64,000 nucleotides of DNA from positions 637,501-701,500 of the forward strand of contig NZ_CP117452.1 in the NCBI RefSeq assembly GCF_030687895.1. The letters are read 5' to 3'. Position 1 is the first letter of the stretch. Each line of letters starts with the position of its first letter. Shown here one piece after another: positions 51,288 to 61,700 of the stretch. Below the pieces are notes generated by a model. That model searched no databases and was not told the origin of the DNA. It saw nothing but the letters and a program-made list of their open reading frames with translations. The position numbers and the translations under genes were made by a program. The stretch is from Pseudomonas sp. FP198 (GTDB lineage Bacteria > Pseudomonadota > Gammaproteobacteria > Pseudomonadales > Pseudomonadaceae).

Positions 51288-52035
51288 AAGCGAAACCATC
51301 CAGATTGCGATTGATGATGAACACATGAACGGGACCTTCCTCAGCCCCAAGTCGAAGGTTCCCGGTGTGTTGTTCGTGCACGGTTGGGGCGGTAGCCAGG
51401 AGCGAGATCTCGAGCGGGCCAAAGGCATCGCCGGCCTGGGCTGCGTGTGCCTGACCTTCGACTTGCGCGGCCACACCGGTGGGGCCGGGATTCCACTGTC
51501 GCGGGTCACGCGCGAGGACAACCTGCGGGACTTGCTGGCGGCCTACGACAGGCTGCTCGCCCACCCGGCCCTGGACACCTCGGCGATCGCCGTGGTCGGC
51601 ACCAGCTACGGTGGTTACCTGGCCTCGATCCTTACCTCATTGCGACCGGTGCGCTGGCTGGCCCTGCGGGTGCCGGCGCTGTACCGCGACGAGCAGTGGC
51701 ACACGCCCAAGCGCGACCTGGACAAGGCTGACCTGCTCGATTACCGCAGCACCCTGGTGCACGCCGACACCAACCGGGCCTTGCACGCCTGCTCGCAATT
51801 CACCGGTGATGTGTTGCTGGTGGAATCGGAAACGGATGACCATGTGCCCCACGCGACGATCATGAGCTACCGGGCCGCCTGCCAGCAGACTCACTCGTTG
51901 ACTCATCGAATCATCGATGGCGCCGATCATTCCCTGAGTGACCCCGTGTCACAACAGGCCTACACCTCGATCCTGGTGAGCTGGATCACGGAGATGGTGG
52001 TAGGCGAGCGGTTGAGCATCATCCAGGAGCGGTAG
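51277..52035 (+). CDS. Alpha/beta hydrolase (peptidase S9/dienelactone-hydrolase-like)
   Basis: 252-residue cytosolic hydrolase. Oxyanion-hole segment FVHGWGGS (about 33-40), nucleophile Ser110 in GTSYGG, a later acid residue in ESETDDHVPH and the catalytic His in GADHSLSD. No signal peptide. Substrate unknown; ester, thioester and amide bonds are all possible. Its ATG lies 11 bases inside the DUF3182 gene, suggesting a joint pathway in which one protein makes or activates a compound and the other cleaves it. That link is inference. Confidence 0.87.
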   Translation: MTARSETIQIAIDDEHMNGTFLSPKSKVPGVLFVHGWGGSQERDLERAKGIAGLGCVCLTFDLRGHTGGAGIPLSRVTREDNLRDLLAAYDRLLAHPALDTSAIAVVGTSYGGYLASILTSLRPVRWLALRVPALYRDEQWHTPKRDLDKADLLDYRSTLVHADTNRALHACSQFTGDVLLVESETDDHVPHATIMSYRAACQQTHSLTHRIIDGADHSLSDPVSQQAYTSILVSWITEMVVGERLSIIQER

Positions 52036-52077
52036 ACATGAGTTGTCCAGGCGGCCTCTTCGTCGGAACGCCGCCCG

Positions 52078-52157
52078 GAGCAGGCTCGCTCCCACAAGAA
52101 ATATGTGTGAACCCTGGTTCTGACTTTCTGCAAATCCTTGTGGGAGCGAGCCTGCTC
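52078..52157. repeat. REP inverted pair (REPIN-like), 52 kb
   Basis: Two perfect inverted 21-base arms, 52078-52098 and 52137-52157, built on GTGGGAGCGAGCCTGCTC, about 38 bases apart. This is the GTGGGAGC class of Pseudomonas REP elements. It sits between two convergent genes. Confidence 0.88.
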
Positions 52158-52182
52158 GCGAAGGGCCAGGCCAGGCACCGCA

Positions 52183-53184
52183 TCACTTGACCCCAGGCTT
52201 GACCCGCAACGCCTTGGCCTTCGCCTCGATCACCAGATACATCACCACCGTAATCAGCAATGGCAGGATGAAGTAGATCGCCCGGTAGGCAATCAGTCCC
52301 GCGATCAGGCTGCCTCGCGACACTTCATGCTGCAGCAGCGCGACGAATACCGCTTCCAGCACGCCGAGCCCGGCGGGGATATGGGTAATCACCCCGGCGA
52401 TGCTGCTGATCAACAACACCCCCAGCACCACGGGATAGTCCAGTTTGCTCGGCAGCAAGGTAAAGATCACCCCCGCCATCAGCGACCAGTTCAGCGCGCC
52501 CAACGCCAATTGCAGGATGGCCATGCGCAGGGACGGCAGATTGATTTCCATACCGCGAATCGTCCAGGCCCGCCGCCTGGAGAAACGGCAGGCCGCCAGG
52601 TAACCGGCACTGGCCAGCAACAGCAGCACGCCGACGCCTTGCAGCGCGTTGCTGCTCAGTTTCCAACCCGGCGGCATGGTCACCAGGCCGCTGCTGAACA
52701 CCACGCCGGCCAGGGTCATGTAGCCGAACCAGTTGGTGGCCAGGCTCAAGCCGAGGATCTTGGCGATGTTGCCGGTGCTGACGCCGAGGCGCGAGTACAG
52801 CCGATAGCGCATCGCGATGCCGCCGACCCAGGCACTGAGATTCAGGTTGAAGGCGTAACTGATCACTCCCACCGGCAGGATCTGCCGCCAGCCGAGTTTC
52901 TGCCGGATGTACGTGCGACCGATCAAGTCGAAGCAGGCGTAGGTAATGAAACTGGTGATCGTCAGCGCGGCGGCGATCAGCAGCGTGCGCAGCTTGAAAT
53001 CCGCCAGGGTGGCGAATACTTCGGACCAGTCGATGCGCCGCGCCAACGCGGTGAACAGCACAATCAGCAGCAGGAAAAAAGCCAGCGTCAGCGGGCGTTT
53101 CCAGCGGCTCCAGCGCGACTTCGGCTTGGCCTGTTCCGGCGCATGGGCGTCTCCCGGCGCGGTATGCGCTTCAGAGTGGTTCAT
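52183..53184 (-). CDS. YbhN-like membrane protein (LPG synthase-type transmembrane domain)
   Basis: 333-residue inner-membrane protein with seven or eight hydrophobic segments after a charged N-terminus of about 30 residues. It belongs to the UPF0104 or YbhN group, related to the membrane part of lysylphosphatidylglycerol synthases but without the soluble aminoacyl-transferase domain (FNLNLSAWVGGIAMRYRLYSRLGV and SSIAGVITHIPAGLGVLEAV are typical). Probably handles lipids at the membrane, consistent with its partner ClsB. Its ATG overlaps the end of the clsB gene by 14 bases. Last gene of the operon, as in E. coli ybhP-ybhO-ybhN. Confidence 0.86.
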   Translation of the reverse strand: MNHSEAHTAPGDAHAPEQAKPKSRWSRWKRPLTLAFFLLLIVLFTALARRIDWSEVFATLADFKLRTLLIAAALTITSFITYACFDLIGRTYIRQKLGWRQILPVGVISYAFNLNLSAWVGGIAMRYRLYSRLGVSTGNIAKILGLSLATNWFGYMTLAGVVFSSGLVTMPPGWKLSSNALQGVGVLLLLASAGYLAACRFSRRRAWTIRGMEINLPSLRMAILQLALGALNWSLMAGVIFTLLPSKLDYPVVLGVLLISSIAGVITHIPAGLGVLEAVFVALLQHEVSRGSLIAGLIAYRAIYFILPLLITVVMYLVIEAKAKALRVKPGVK

Positions 53185-54469
53185 GGGGTTCGCTCCGGAC
53201 CGCCGTCGGCGGTGAAAAAGGTTTCAGACGCGGTTTATGGGCCGGCAGCCACCCGGCCCAGGCCGGGAAGTGACGCAGAAAGTGGAACACCATGAAACCG
53301 ATGGTCATGCGCCACAGCAGCCCGCGCGGGGCGTGGTTCTCGGGCATGATGGTGCAATGGGTGCGGCTCAAGTGATCGAGGCGCTCGAACAGCTCGCGGT
53401 TGAATGCACGGTCGCGGATCAGCACATTGGCTTCCAGGTTCAGGGACAGGCTCAACGGGTCGAGGTTGCTCGAACCGACGGTACTCCAGTCCTCATCCAC
53501 CAGGGCGACCTTGCCGTGCAGCGGCCGCTCGCAATATTCATAGATCGTCACGCCGGCCTTGAGCAAATAGTTGTAGAGCATCCGCGCGGCGAGCTTGGCG
53601 ATCATCATGTCCGGTTGCCCCTGCAGGATCAGCCGCACCTCCACGCCACGCCGGGCGGCGTTGCGGATCTCGCGCAGCAACCGGTAGCCGGGGAAGAAAT
53701 AGGCATTGGCGATCACTACCCGCCGCTGGGCGCTGCGCAGCACTTGCAGGTAGACCTCCTCGATGTCGGTCTGGTGCTCGTGGTTGTCGCGATAGACCAG
53801 GCGCACCTGGCCGTCATGATCATTGAACGCCAATTCGGTACGACGGCTGCGGCGGCGTTGCCACCAGTATTTGGCCCGAGCTGGCCGGCCGGTCTGGAGC
53901 AGCGCAAAATGGTGGATGTCCACCACCGCCGGGCCTTTGATCTCCACGGAGTAATCCTGCTTGGCCTCGGGACCGAAATCGCCCAGGTGGTCGGCGGAGA
54001 AATTGATCCCGCCGATAAACGCGATCACACCATCCACCACCACGATCTTGCGGTGCAGGCGGCGGAACCAGTTGGTGCGGATGCCCAAGTGCCTGGGGGC
54101 CGGGTCGAACATCTGCAGGCGCACCCCGGCATCGCTCAACGATGCGAGAAACCCGGTGGTCAGTTCGCCGCAACCGAAACCGTCGAGGTTGACGGTAATC
54201 CGCACTCCACGCTTGGCCGCATCCACCAGCAGGTCGCGCAGTTCAAAGCCGACCTTGTCCTCGAACAGAATGAAAGTCTCCAGGAGAATTTCTTCCTGGG
54301 CACGGCGAATCGCCTCGAAAACCCGCGGGAAATATTCCTCGCCATTTTCCAGCAGCGTGACACGGTTGTTGCCGTGCCAGCCGTATTCGATATCGTTCAG
54401 CGCCGGGTTGCTCTCGGTCGGCGGGACCTCGATCTTTTCCACCGTCGCCTTGTTCATCGTCGCGCTCAT
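53171..54469 (-). CDS. clsB: Cardiolipin synthase, ClsB (YbhO) type
   Basis: 432-residue phospholipase-D family enzyme that joins phosphatidylglycerol molecules, or related lipids, into cardiolipin at the inner membrane. Two HKD motifs: HRKIVVVD from about residue 139 and HGKVALVD from about residue 318, each followed by the usual G-[GS]-x-N ([19 protein letters not shown]). No N-terminal membrane segments, which fits ClsB rather than ClsA. The frame is open upstream to 54628, but the ATG at 54469 overlaps the preceding gene's stop by ATGA. Between a phosphodiesterase and a YbhN-like gene. Confidence 0.9.
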   Translation of the reverse strand: MSATMNKATVEKIEVPPTESNPALNDIEYGWHGNNRVTLLENGEEYFPRVFEAIRRAQEEILLETFILFEDKVGFELRDLLVDAAKRGVRITVNLDGFGCGELTTGFLASLSDAGVRLQMFDPAPRHLGIRTNWFRRLHRKIVVVDGVIAFIGGINFSADHLGDFGPEAKQDYSVEIKGPAVVDIHHFALLQTGRPARAKYWWQRRRSRRTELAFNDHDGQVRLVYRDNHEHQTDIEEVYLQVLRSAQRRVVIANAYFFPGYRLLREIRNAARRGVEVRLILQGQPDMMIAKLAARMLYNYLLKAGVTIYEYCERPLHGKVALVDEDWSTVGSSNLDPLSLSLNLEANVLIRDRAFNRELFERLDHLSRTHCTIMPENHAPRGLLWRMTIGFMVFHFLRHFPAWAGWLPAHKPRLKPFSPPTAVRSEPHEPL

Positions 54470-55278
54470 AATTCGATCTCCACCGACAGCGGTGCGTGGT
54501 CGGAAAGGTGCGACCAGGGACGTACATTCAATACTTTGGCGTGATGGGCCTTGAGGTTGCGCACGTAGATGCGGTCCAGGCGCAGGATCGGCAGGCGTGC
54601 CGGAAAACTGCGGGCCGGCTTGCCCCATTGTTCGGCGAACACTTCCCGCAGGCCGCAGGGGGCGAGCAGGTCATTGGCCTTGCCGCGCCAATCGTTGAAG
54701 TCACCGGCGACAATCACTGGCGCTTCAGGCGGCAACTCGCTCAGGCGCTGGCAAAGCAGTTTCAGCTGCTCGACGCGATGCCCTTCGCGCAACCCCAGGT
54801 GCACACAGATCGCATGCACGTCCTGGCCTTCGCCACCCGGCAGGCGCAGCACGCTGTGGAGCATGCCGCGGCTCTCGTGGCCGCTGATGGAGACGTCGAG
54901 GTTCTCGTGGCGAATGATCTGGAATTTCGACAGCAACGCATTGCCATGGTCCCCCGCCGGGTACACCGCGTTGCGCCCGTAGGCGAACTGCGGCCAGAGG
55001 GTGTCGGCGAGAAATTCGTATTGCGGGATGCTCGGCCAGTTGCTGTAGCGCTGGGGATGGTGCTCGTGGGTGCCATGCACTTCTTGCAGGAACACCACAT
55101 CGGCGGAAACGCTGCGCACGGCTTCGCGCAGTTCCGGCAGGATGAAACGCCGGTTCAGGGCGGTGAACCCCTTGTGTGTATTGACCGTCAGGACGGTGAA
55201 GCGGCTGACCCGTTCGAAATCCCGCAACGATTGCTGGGTCGGGTCACGGGTGGCTTCGCTGGATTCTGGCGTAGTCAT
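54466..55278 (-). CDS. Endonuclease/exonuclease/phosphatase-family protein, YbhP type
   Basis: 270 residues of the EEP metal-dependent phosphodiesterase fold. Active-site motifs: [16 protein letters not shown] (metal-binding Glu), AGDFNDWRG (Asp and Asn) and SDHAPL (His). Relatives cleave nucleic acids, sphingomyelin or inositol phosphates. Being next to ClsB and YbhN suggests a phospholipid head-group or lipid-linked substrate. The ATG overlaps the stop of the DUF72 gene (ATGA), and its own stop overlaps clsB. Confidence 0.87.
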   Translation of the reverse strand: MTTPESSEATRDPTQQSLRDFERVSRFTVLTVNTHKGFTALNRRFILPELREAVRSVSADVVFLQEVHGTHEHHPQRYSNWPSIPQYEFLADTLWPQFAYGRNAVYPAGDHGNALLSKFQIIRHENLDVSISGHESRGMLHSVLRLPGGEGQDVHAICVHLGLREGHRVEQLKLLCQRLSELPPEAPVIVAGDFNDWRGKANDLLAPCGLREVFAEQWGKPARSFPARLPILRLDRIYVRNLKAHHAKVLNVRPWSHLSDHAPLSVEIEL

Positions 55279-56201
55279 GGCAATACCCCTTCGGCCGGGC
55301 GCACACCGGGAGCGGTGGCGAGATGCTTGTCCAGGTCGAAGCGCTCCAGCAGGTGGCGCGCGTCATACGGCGCGCGGACTTTGATGTCGTTGTCGAAATA
55401 ACAGAACACTTCCCGGCTCTTGCGCGCCCGGGGTTTCTTTTTCGGATCGATCAGGTGCGCGTCACTCGGCTGAGTGCCGTGGCTCCAGGCTTCGATCCGG
55501 TCGCCCCAGCGCTTCAGCGCCTCGTCGGTATAGCCGCTGGCGTACAACTCTTCGGCGCCGTGCAGGCGCAGGTAGACGAAATCGCTGGTGACATCCTCGC
55601 GATACGGCCATTTTCCAGCGGTATCCGCCACCACCAGGGCGACGTCGTAACGTTTGAGCAGGGCAACGAAGAGGGGATCGATGAAGCTTTCATGACGGAT
55701 TTCGACGGCATGGCGCAGCGCACGCTTCTTGTCGGTCGTTGTGCTGGCGTGGCCGTCCAGGCGCGGTTCGTGCTCGCGCGCCAGCGCGGCGGCGGCTTCG
55801 GTGTCGTGGGGCAATTGCTTTAGAAAGTCTTCGAACAGCTCAGGGTCGAATTTGAAGCTCGGCGGAAACTGCCAGAGGATGGCCCCGAGTTTTTCCTTGA
55901 GCTCCAGCACCCCGGAGGCGAAGAAGTTCGCCAGCGGCTTGTGGATGTCCCGCAGGCGCTTGATATGGGTGATGAACCTTGGCGCCTTGACGCTGAAGAC
56001 GAAGTCGTCCGGCGTCTCGGCGTACCACTGGGCATATCGTTCGGGACGTTGCAGGGCGTAGAACGATCCATTGATTTCGATGCTGTTGACCGCGCGAGAG
56101 GCGAATTGCAGTTCCCGCTTCTGAGCCAGCCCCTTGGGGTAGAAGTCCCCCCGCCAAGGCGTGTAGCGCCAACCGGAAATACCAATGTGGATCGCCGTCA
56201 T
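55275..56201 (-). CDS. DUF72 (YecE-like) protein
   Basis: 308 residues of the DUF72 family, a TIM-barrel fold of unknown function. Family features: [17 protein letters not shown] at the N-terminus, [36 protein letters not shown] and the VEIRHESF segment. The ATG at 56201 is chosen because AGGGAG precedes it; an in-frame start at 56219 adds six residues. First gene of a four-gene operon (DUF72, EEP, ClsB, YbhN-like) in which each gene overlaps the next, by 4, 4 and 14 bases. Confidence 0.88.
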   Translation of the reverse strand: MTAIHIGISGWRYTPWRGDFYPKGLAQKRELQFASRAVNSIEINGSFYALQRPERYAQWYAETPDDFVFSVKAPRFITHIKRLRDIHKPLANFFASGVLELKEKLGAILWQFPPSFKFDPELFEDFLKQLPHDTEAAAALAREHEPRLDGHASTTTDKKRALRHAVEIRHESFIDPLFVALLKRYDVALVVADTAGKWPYREDVTSDFVYLRLHGAEELYASGYTDEALKRWGDRIEAWSHGTQPSDAHLIDPKKKPRARKSREVFCYFDNDIKVRAPYDARHLLERFDLDKHLATAPGVRPAEGVLP

Positions 56202-56305
56202 GTATCCCTCCCGTGCCAATGACCTCGTACCGCCTGTGTCTTTTGATGACCGCCGCGCGGGCTGGAAAGTTTCGGTGGAATGCCCGGCGGCGGGGAAGAA
56301 GTGGA

Positions 56306-56406
56306 CCCGTGGCGAGGGAGCTTGCTCCCGCTGGGGCGCGCAGCGGCCCTGTTTTTTGGGGCACTGCTGCGCAACCCAGCGGGGATGGTTCCCTCCACCA
56401 CAGGGG
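56306..56406. repeat. Imperfect REP inverted pair, 56 kb
   Basis: Left unit at 56306-56345 (GTGGCGAGGGAGCTTGCTCC core) and a right unit at about 56361-56406, which reads on the minus strand as CCCTGTGGTGGAGGGAACCA. The two arms belong to related but different subtypes (GTGGCGAGG and GTGGTGGAGG). Located between divergent genes. Confidence 0.75.
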
Positions 56407-56487
56407 CGTGTATTGACCTTTCTGGCGAACTTGCCGGCTGATTCTTGATCAGTTCCTTACTTGTCCCGTGCAAAGGAGCCCCGCGTT

Positions 56488-58599
56488 TTGTCTCGATTGA
56501 GCACCGTATTGCTGTTGGTCCTGCTGACGCTGACCGGCACCAGCGCCTACGGGACCGCTGCTGTCCCTGGCGCCTCAAACCCCAGTGAGGCCCCGGCCGA
56601 ACCTGAGCCACTGGTGCAGGGCGGTTTGCTGGGCGCGATCAGTTCGAGCATCGATGACGTCCAGGACAAGCTCGACCTCAACCAGAGCCTGGTGGACGCC
56701 TGGCGCCTGCGGGCGGACCGGGCGGTGGACGAAGTCGATCGCCTGGTGGACCAGACGTCCCGTTCCTCGTGGCGCGTGGCGGGGGATTTCCTGCTGCTCT
56801 CGGGCGTATGGCTGGGGACATTTGCGCTGATATGGACCGCCGCGCGATTGCTGGTGCGCCGCTTGCGCCGGCGCCGCTGGCTACGCACCCGCCAGCGGGT
56901 GCTGGACGTGCTCGGCTATGTGCTGCCCTACACCTTGCCTGCCGTGGCCTGCCTGCCGCTCACCCTCTACGTCAGCCACTTCTTGCAAGTCTCGGTCGGT
57001 CGCGCCCTGGCGCTGTGTTTCGCCTACGCCACCAGCAGCGGTATTTTTTCCACGTCGGTGCTGCTCTGCGTGATCGTGATGTTCAACGCCGGGCACAAAC
57101 GGCGGGCGGTGGCGATGCTGCGTCGTTTCACCCCGCGGCCGTTGTTCCTGATCGGCTTCCTGGCCGCCCTCAGCGATGCACTGACCAGCCCGCAGATCGC
57201 CCGGCAACTGGGCGGCAATATCACCAGCAGCGTCGCGGTGTTCACCGGGCTGTCGGCGTCGATGATCTTTGGCTGGCTGGTGATCCATATGCGCCGGCCG
57301 GTGGCCCACCTGATCCGCAACCGACCGTTGGCCCAGCGCTTGAAACAGCCGGCGTTGCAGGAGTCCCTGCGGATTTTTTCCGGCCTCTGGTACTGGCCGA
57401 TCCTGTTGATGGTGCTGGTGTCGGCGGTGAGCCTGATCGGCGTCGGCGAAGACAACCAGAAAGCCCTGCGTTGCGCCCTGTTCACCACCATTCTGTTGAT
57501 CGCGATGGTGTTCCTCAGCACCGTGTTCCAGCATGTCTTCAAGTCGCCCAAGGCCGAAGCCATCCAGCGTAACAGCGCCTACAAAGGACGATTGTTGAGT
57601 CTGTTGCACGCGTTGTTGCGGATCGTCATGGCGGTGGCATTCATTGAAATCCTCGGTCGGATCTGGGGGATCTCCCTGTTCGAATTCGCTTCGCGCAACG
57701 CCGTGGGCCGGGCGATCAGTGATTCCTTGAGCCGCATCGGCCTGATCTTCCTGATGACCTGGCTGACCTGGGTGGTGCTCGACACGGCGATCCAGGAAGC
57801 CCTCAAGCCGCCGCTCAACAAGCGCGGCGCCCGCCAACCCAGCACGCGGATCAAGACCATCCTGCCGCTGCTGCGCAACGCCGCCAAGATCATCCTGGTG
57901 GTGATCTGCGCGATCACCACCATGGCCAACCTGGGCATCAACGTCGCACCGTTGCTGGCCGGCGCCGGGGTGGTGGGGTTGGCGATCGGTTTCGGCTCGC
58001 AGCAACTGGTACAGGACGTGATCACCGGGCTGTTCATCATCATCGAAGACACGCTGTCCATCGGTGACTGGGTGGTGCTCAGCTCCGGCCACGCCGGCAC
58101 CGTCGAAGGCCTGACCATCCGCACCCTGCGCCTGCGCGACGGCAAGGGGTTCGTGCATTCGGTGCCGTTCGGGCAGATCAAGGCCGTGACCAACCAGTCC
58201 CGACAATTCGCCTTTGCGTTTTTCTCGGTGCAGTTCACCTACGACACCGATGTGGACCGTGCCATCGAACTGATCCGCGAGGCCGGCGATTCGATTTCCG
58301 AAGACCCGTTCCTCAAGTTCAACCTGCAAGGGCCGCTGGATGTGTTCGGCGTGGACAAGATGGACCTCAACGGGCTGGTGCTCACTGCCCAGTTCCGGAC
58401 TGTGTCAGGCGGGCAGTATGCGGTGAGCCGGGCGTTCAACCAGCGGCTCAAGAAGCTTGTGGATAACGAGCCGTCGGTGCATTTCGCGCAGACTTATCCA
58501 CAGCAGGTGGTGATGCCGAAGCGGTTGGATGCGCCAGTGGAGCATTTAGAACCCTCGTCGCAGCCTCCATCGAAGCCGTCCGACCAGCCTGCGCAATAA
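56488..58599 (+). CDS. MscS-family mechanosensitive channel, long form
   Basis: 703-residue protein, much longer than the core MscS. N-terminal signal peptide (LSTVLLLVLLTLTGTSAYG), an amphipathic periplasmic part (about 40-85), multiple extra membrane segments, then the MscS pore helix (LLAGAGVVGLAIGFGSQQLVQD, about 490-512) and the cytosolic beta and alpha-beta domains (GDWVVLSSGHAGTVEGLTIRTLRLRDG). Such size recalls E. coli YbiO or other large paralogues; their exact role is threshold-dependent osmotic release. The start is TTG at 56488: AAGGAG lies 9 bases upstream, whereas the TTG at 56461 has no such site. A REP pair begins at the base after its stop codon. Confidence 0.87.
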   Translation: MSRLSTVLLLVLLTLTGTSAYGTAAVPGASNPSEAPAEPEPLVQGGLLGAISSSIDDVQDKLDLNQSLVDAWRLRADRAVDEVDRLVDQTSRSSWRVAGDFLLLSGVWLGTFALIWTAARLLVRRLRRRRWLRTRQRVLDVLGYVLPYTLPAVACLPLTLYVSHFLQVSVGRALALCFAYATSSGIFSTSVLLCVIVMFNAGHKRRAVAMLRRFTPRPLFLIGFLAALSDALTSPQIARQLGGNITSSVAVFTGLSASMIFGWLVIHMRRPVAHLIRNRPLAQRLKQPALQESLRIFSGLWYWPILLMVLVSAVSLIGVGEDNQKALRCALFTTILLIAMVFLSTVFQHVFKSPKAEAIQRNSAYKGRLLSLLHALLRIVMAVAFIEILGRIWGISLFEFASRNAVGRAISDSLSRIGLIFLMTWLTWVVLDTAIQEALKPPLNKRGARQPSTRIKTILPLLRNAAKIILVVICAITTMANLGINVAPLLAGAGVVGLAIGFGSQQLVQDVITGLFIIIEDTLSIGDWVVLSSGHAGTVEGLTIRTLRLRDGKGFVHSVPFGQIKAVTNQSRQFAFAFFSVQFTYDTDVDRAIELIREAGDSISEDPFLKFNLQGPLDVFGVDKMDLNGLVLTAQFRTVSGGQYAVSRAFNQRLKKLVDNEPSVHFAQTYPQQVVMPKRLDAPVEHLEPSSQPPSKPSDQPAQ

Positions 58600-58715
58600 C
58601 CCGTGGCGAGGGAGCTTGCTCCCGCTCGGCTGCGCAGCAGTCGTCGCTTTTTCAGGCGATCAATGAGCTTGGGGCTGTTGCACAGCCCAGCGGGAGCAAG
58701 CTCCCTCGCCACGGG
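58600..58715. repeat. REP inverted pair (REPIN-like), 58 kb
   Basis: Perfect inverted 27-base arms, 58600-58626 and 58689-58715, of the GTGGCGAGGGAGCTTGCTCC class. It starts directly after the TAA of the MscS-type gene and ends 14 bases before the lhr stop, so it separates two convergent genes and may act as their terminator. Confidence 0.9.
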
Positions 58716-58729
58716 TCGTGTGTGTCTGG

Positions 58730-61700
58730 CTAACCGCGTTGAATCAACTGAGTGCGAATCTCAGCCATCCCTTGAACATCCAGCTCCACCCAGAACTGCG
58801 GCTTGCCGGCAATCAGCGCCGCCACCGGCAACCCATCGCGATACACCAGCCGATTACTCGCCAGCGCCGGCACTTTCGCTCCGGGCAGCAAGGTCCCGGC
58901 GAGGTTCAGCGGATCCACCCCGCACACCGCGATCAGGCTGCCATCGCTGGGGCGGCGCCGCGTTTCGCGCAGCAGGGGAATGGCTTCGGGCAAGGCAAAT
59001 TGCTCGCCGGCCAACCCGCTGACAAACCGCCCGCCGCGAATCTCGCCGCGAGCCTCCAGGCGATGGAAGGTGCGCAGCAACTCGCGCCAGCTCGGCAGCC
59101 AATCGGCCTCGCGCTCCAGCAGGCGCCAGAACACCACGCCGTAACGGCGCAGCAAGGTCATGGCGATGTGTTCCAAGGTCTCGGGGGCAGTGGGAGCGGG
59201 GCGCTTACCCGGTTCCGCAACTGGCGAACTGCGGCGCAACAAGGCCCAGCGCCCGGCGTCGTCCATGCCGCCGACAAATGCTCCACGCCCGCGCCGGCTG
59301 CTGCGGGCCTGGCGCTTGCTGGCGGGAGTGATCAAGGCTCGCAGCCCGGCGAAGCTGTCGGCGTTCACCAGGCCGGCGCCCACCAGTTCCTGCAAGGCGC
59401 TTTCCAGTTCGCTGCGCAGCAGGTGCGCCTCGTGCAGCAGCTCATCGAAAAACAAAGCGCCATGCTCGCTGAGCGCCTGGTGGACTTTTTGCGTCCTGGG
59501 CGACAGCTCGTCGAGCGGCGTCTGCTCGGCCAGGCTGCTCCAGAGCCCGACCTGACGGCGCGGCAGCAAGACGATCGGCGTGCTGCGCAAAGCGCTGGCG
59601 GACAGCTTCTGGCGGGCGCTCAGGCGCGTCCAGACAAACTTGCCGCTGCGACACAGTTCGTCGAGCCAGCTCGCTGAATAATCCTTGATCCGCGCCGGCA
59701 GCAGGTCGCTGTCCCAGGCCGAGGCGGCCGCCGGATAACCTTCGAACTGGCTGACGATCGATGGCAATACGGCGCTGCCCCGGCCTTGGGTGGATGGCGA
59801 CAGGTGCTGCCAGTCGAAGAGGAATCGCATGAAATCCTGGAGCGTCACCGGCTCGATTTCCCGGCGCAGGCGCTTGACGGTGTAGCGGTGGATCCGTGCC
59901 AGCAGGTGCCGCTCGCACCATTCCTCCTGCCCGGTGCCCGGCGTGAACCGACCGCGCAGCACATACCCTTGCTGCTCCAGTTGGGCCAGGGCCTGGGTCG
60001 CTTGCGCGGGCGACAACCCCAGCGGATAAGCGATCGCCGTCAGCGGCTGCGGGCCGAAGGCGCTGAGTCGCGCCCGCAGCACCTCGACCACGGCGGCGTC
60101 GCTGTCCCACTGCTCATCAAACCCCGGCAGTGGCGTCAGCGGCGGCTGCCATCGGGCCTGTGGATAAATTGCTTGCAGGCACGTCAGCCGTTCCAGCGGC
60201 ACCCACAGGCCACGCTCCTCGCTGATCCGGACATGGCTGGCGCGACCGCGCTCGGCCAGGGTCCGCAAGCCCTCCAGCCACGACGGCGCGGCGTCGGCTT
60301 CGCTGTCGGCGATGCACGCCAGGCTCATCAGCGCTTCATGGATTTCATCGATATTGCTCGGCGTCGGCCAGGCCTCTTCCCGGACCGCCTGAATGGCTTC
60401 GGCATCCAGCGCGCCGAGGTCATCGGTGGATTGCGGATCGCTCCAGCGGCGATTGATCACCGCTTGGGTGCGGCGTTCTTCCAAAGGCGCGTCATCGAGA
60501 AAGGTGTAGGGTCGGGCGCTGAGAATTTCCGCCGCCAGGGGCGAGGGCGCCGGCAGGTCGCGGCTGACCAGGCGGATCTCGCCCGCTTCCATGCGCCGCA
60601 ACAGGGCCAGCCAGCCTTCGCTGTCCATGGCTTCGTGCAGGCAATCGTCGAGAGTCTGTTCCACCAGCGGGTGGTCGGGAATCTCTCGCTCGCCGGCGAG
60701 GTTCTCCAGACAGGCGATCTGATCGGGAAAAACGCTGGCGATCAGGTCTTCGCTCTTCATGCGCTGGATCTGCGGCGCGACCTTGCGCCCACCGGTGTAA
60801 CGCGGCAACGCCAGGGCCACGCCGGCGTTCCAGCGCCAGCGCACCCCGAACAACGGCGCATCCAGCACCGCCTGGATCAGGATCTGTTCGGCGCTGTGGC
60901 TGTTGAGGTAACGCCAGACCTCGTCCAGCTCGAAGCTGTGGCTGGTGGAGAGCGAGAGCACGATGGCGTCTTCGCTGGCGGCGGCCTGCAATTCGAAGTT
61001 GAAGGTGCGGCAGAAACGCTTGCGCAGGGCCAGGCCCCAGGCGCGGTTGATACGGCTGCCGAACGGCGTGTGGATGATCAGTTGCGTACCGCCGGATTCG
61101 TCGAAAAAGCGCTCCATCAGCAGCGTGTCCTGGGACGGCAGGGCGCCGAAGGCCAGGCGCGCCGGGGCGAGGTAATCGAGCAGTTGCTCGGCGCTGGCGA
61201 GGTTCAGTTGCAGGGGCCCGGTCAGCCAGTCGAGGGCCGGTTGCAGATTGCCCGGTGTGGCGCCGAGCAGTTCATCCAGGCGGGCTTGGAGGCGGGCCAC
61301 GGCCTCGGACAGCTCGGCGCTGCGCCCCGGGGCTTCGCCGAGCCAGAACGGAATGGTCGGCGGCTGGCCCTGGGCGTCCTCGACCCGCACGCGGCCACTC
61401 TCGACGCGAATGATCCGGTACGAGGTATTGCCCAACTGGAACACGTCGCCGGCAATGCTCTCGACCGCGAAGTCTTCGTTGACGCTGCCGATGTTCAGGC
61501 CCTGGGGTTCGAGCAACACGCTGTAGTCGGCATTGTCCGGAATCGTGCCGCCGCTGGTCACGGCGGTGAGCTTGCTGCCTCGGCGCCCGCGCAGGGTACG
61601 AGTGACGGCGTCGCGGTGCAGGTAGGCGCTGCGCACACCCTGGCGGCCATTGACGCCTTCGGCGAGCATCTGCAACAGCGCCTGGTAATGGCCTTCGTCG

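Noticed and set aside
52138..53295. Plus-strand open frame opposite the YbhN-like gene
   Set aside because: His- and Gln-rich translation typical of an antisense shadow of a membrane protein; the YbhN-like reading is clear.
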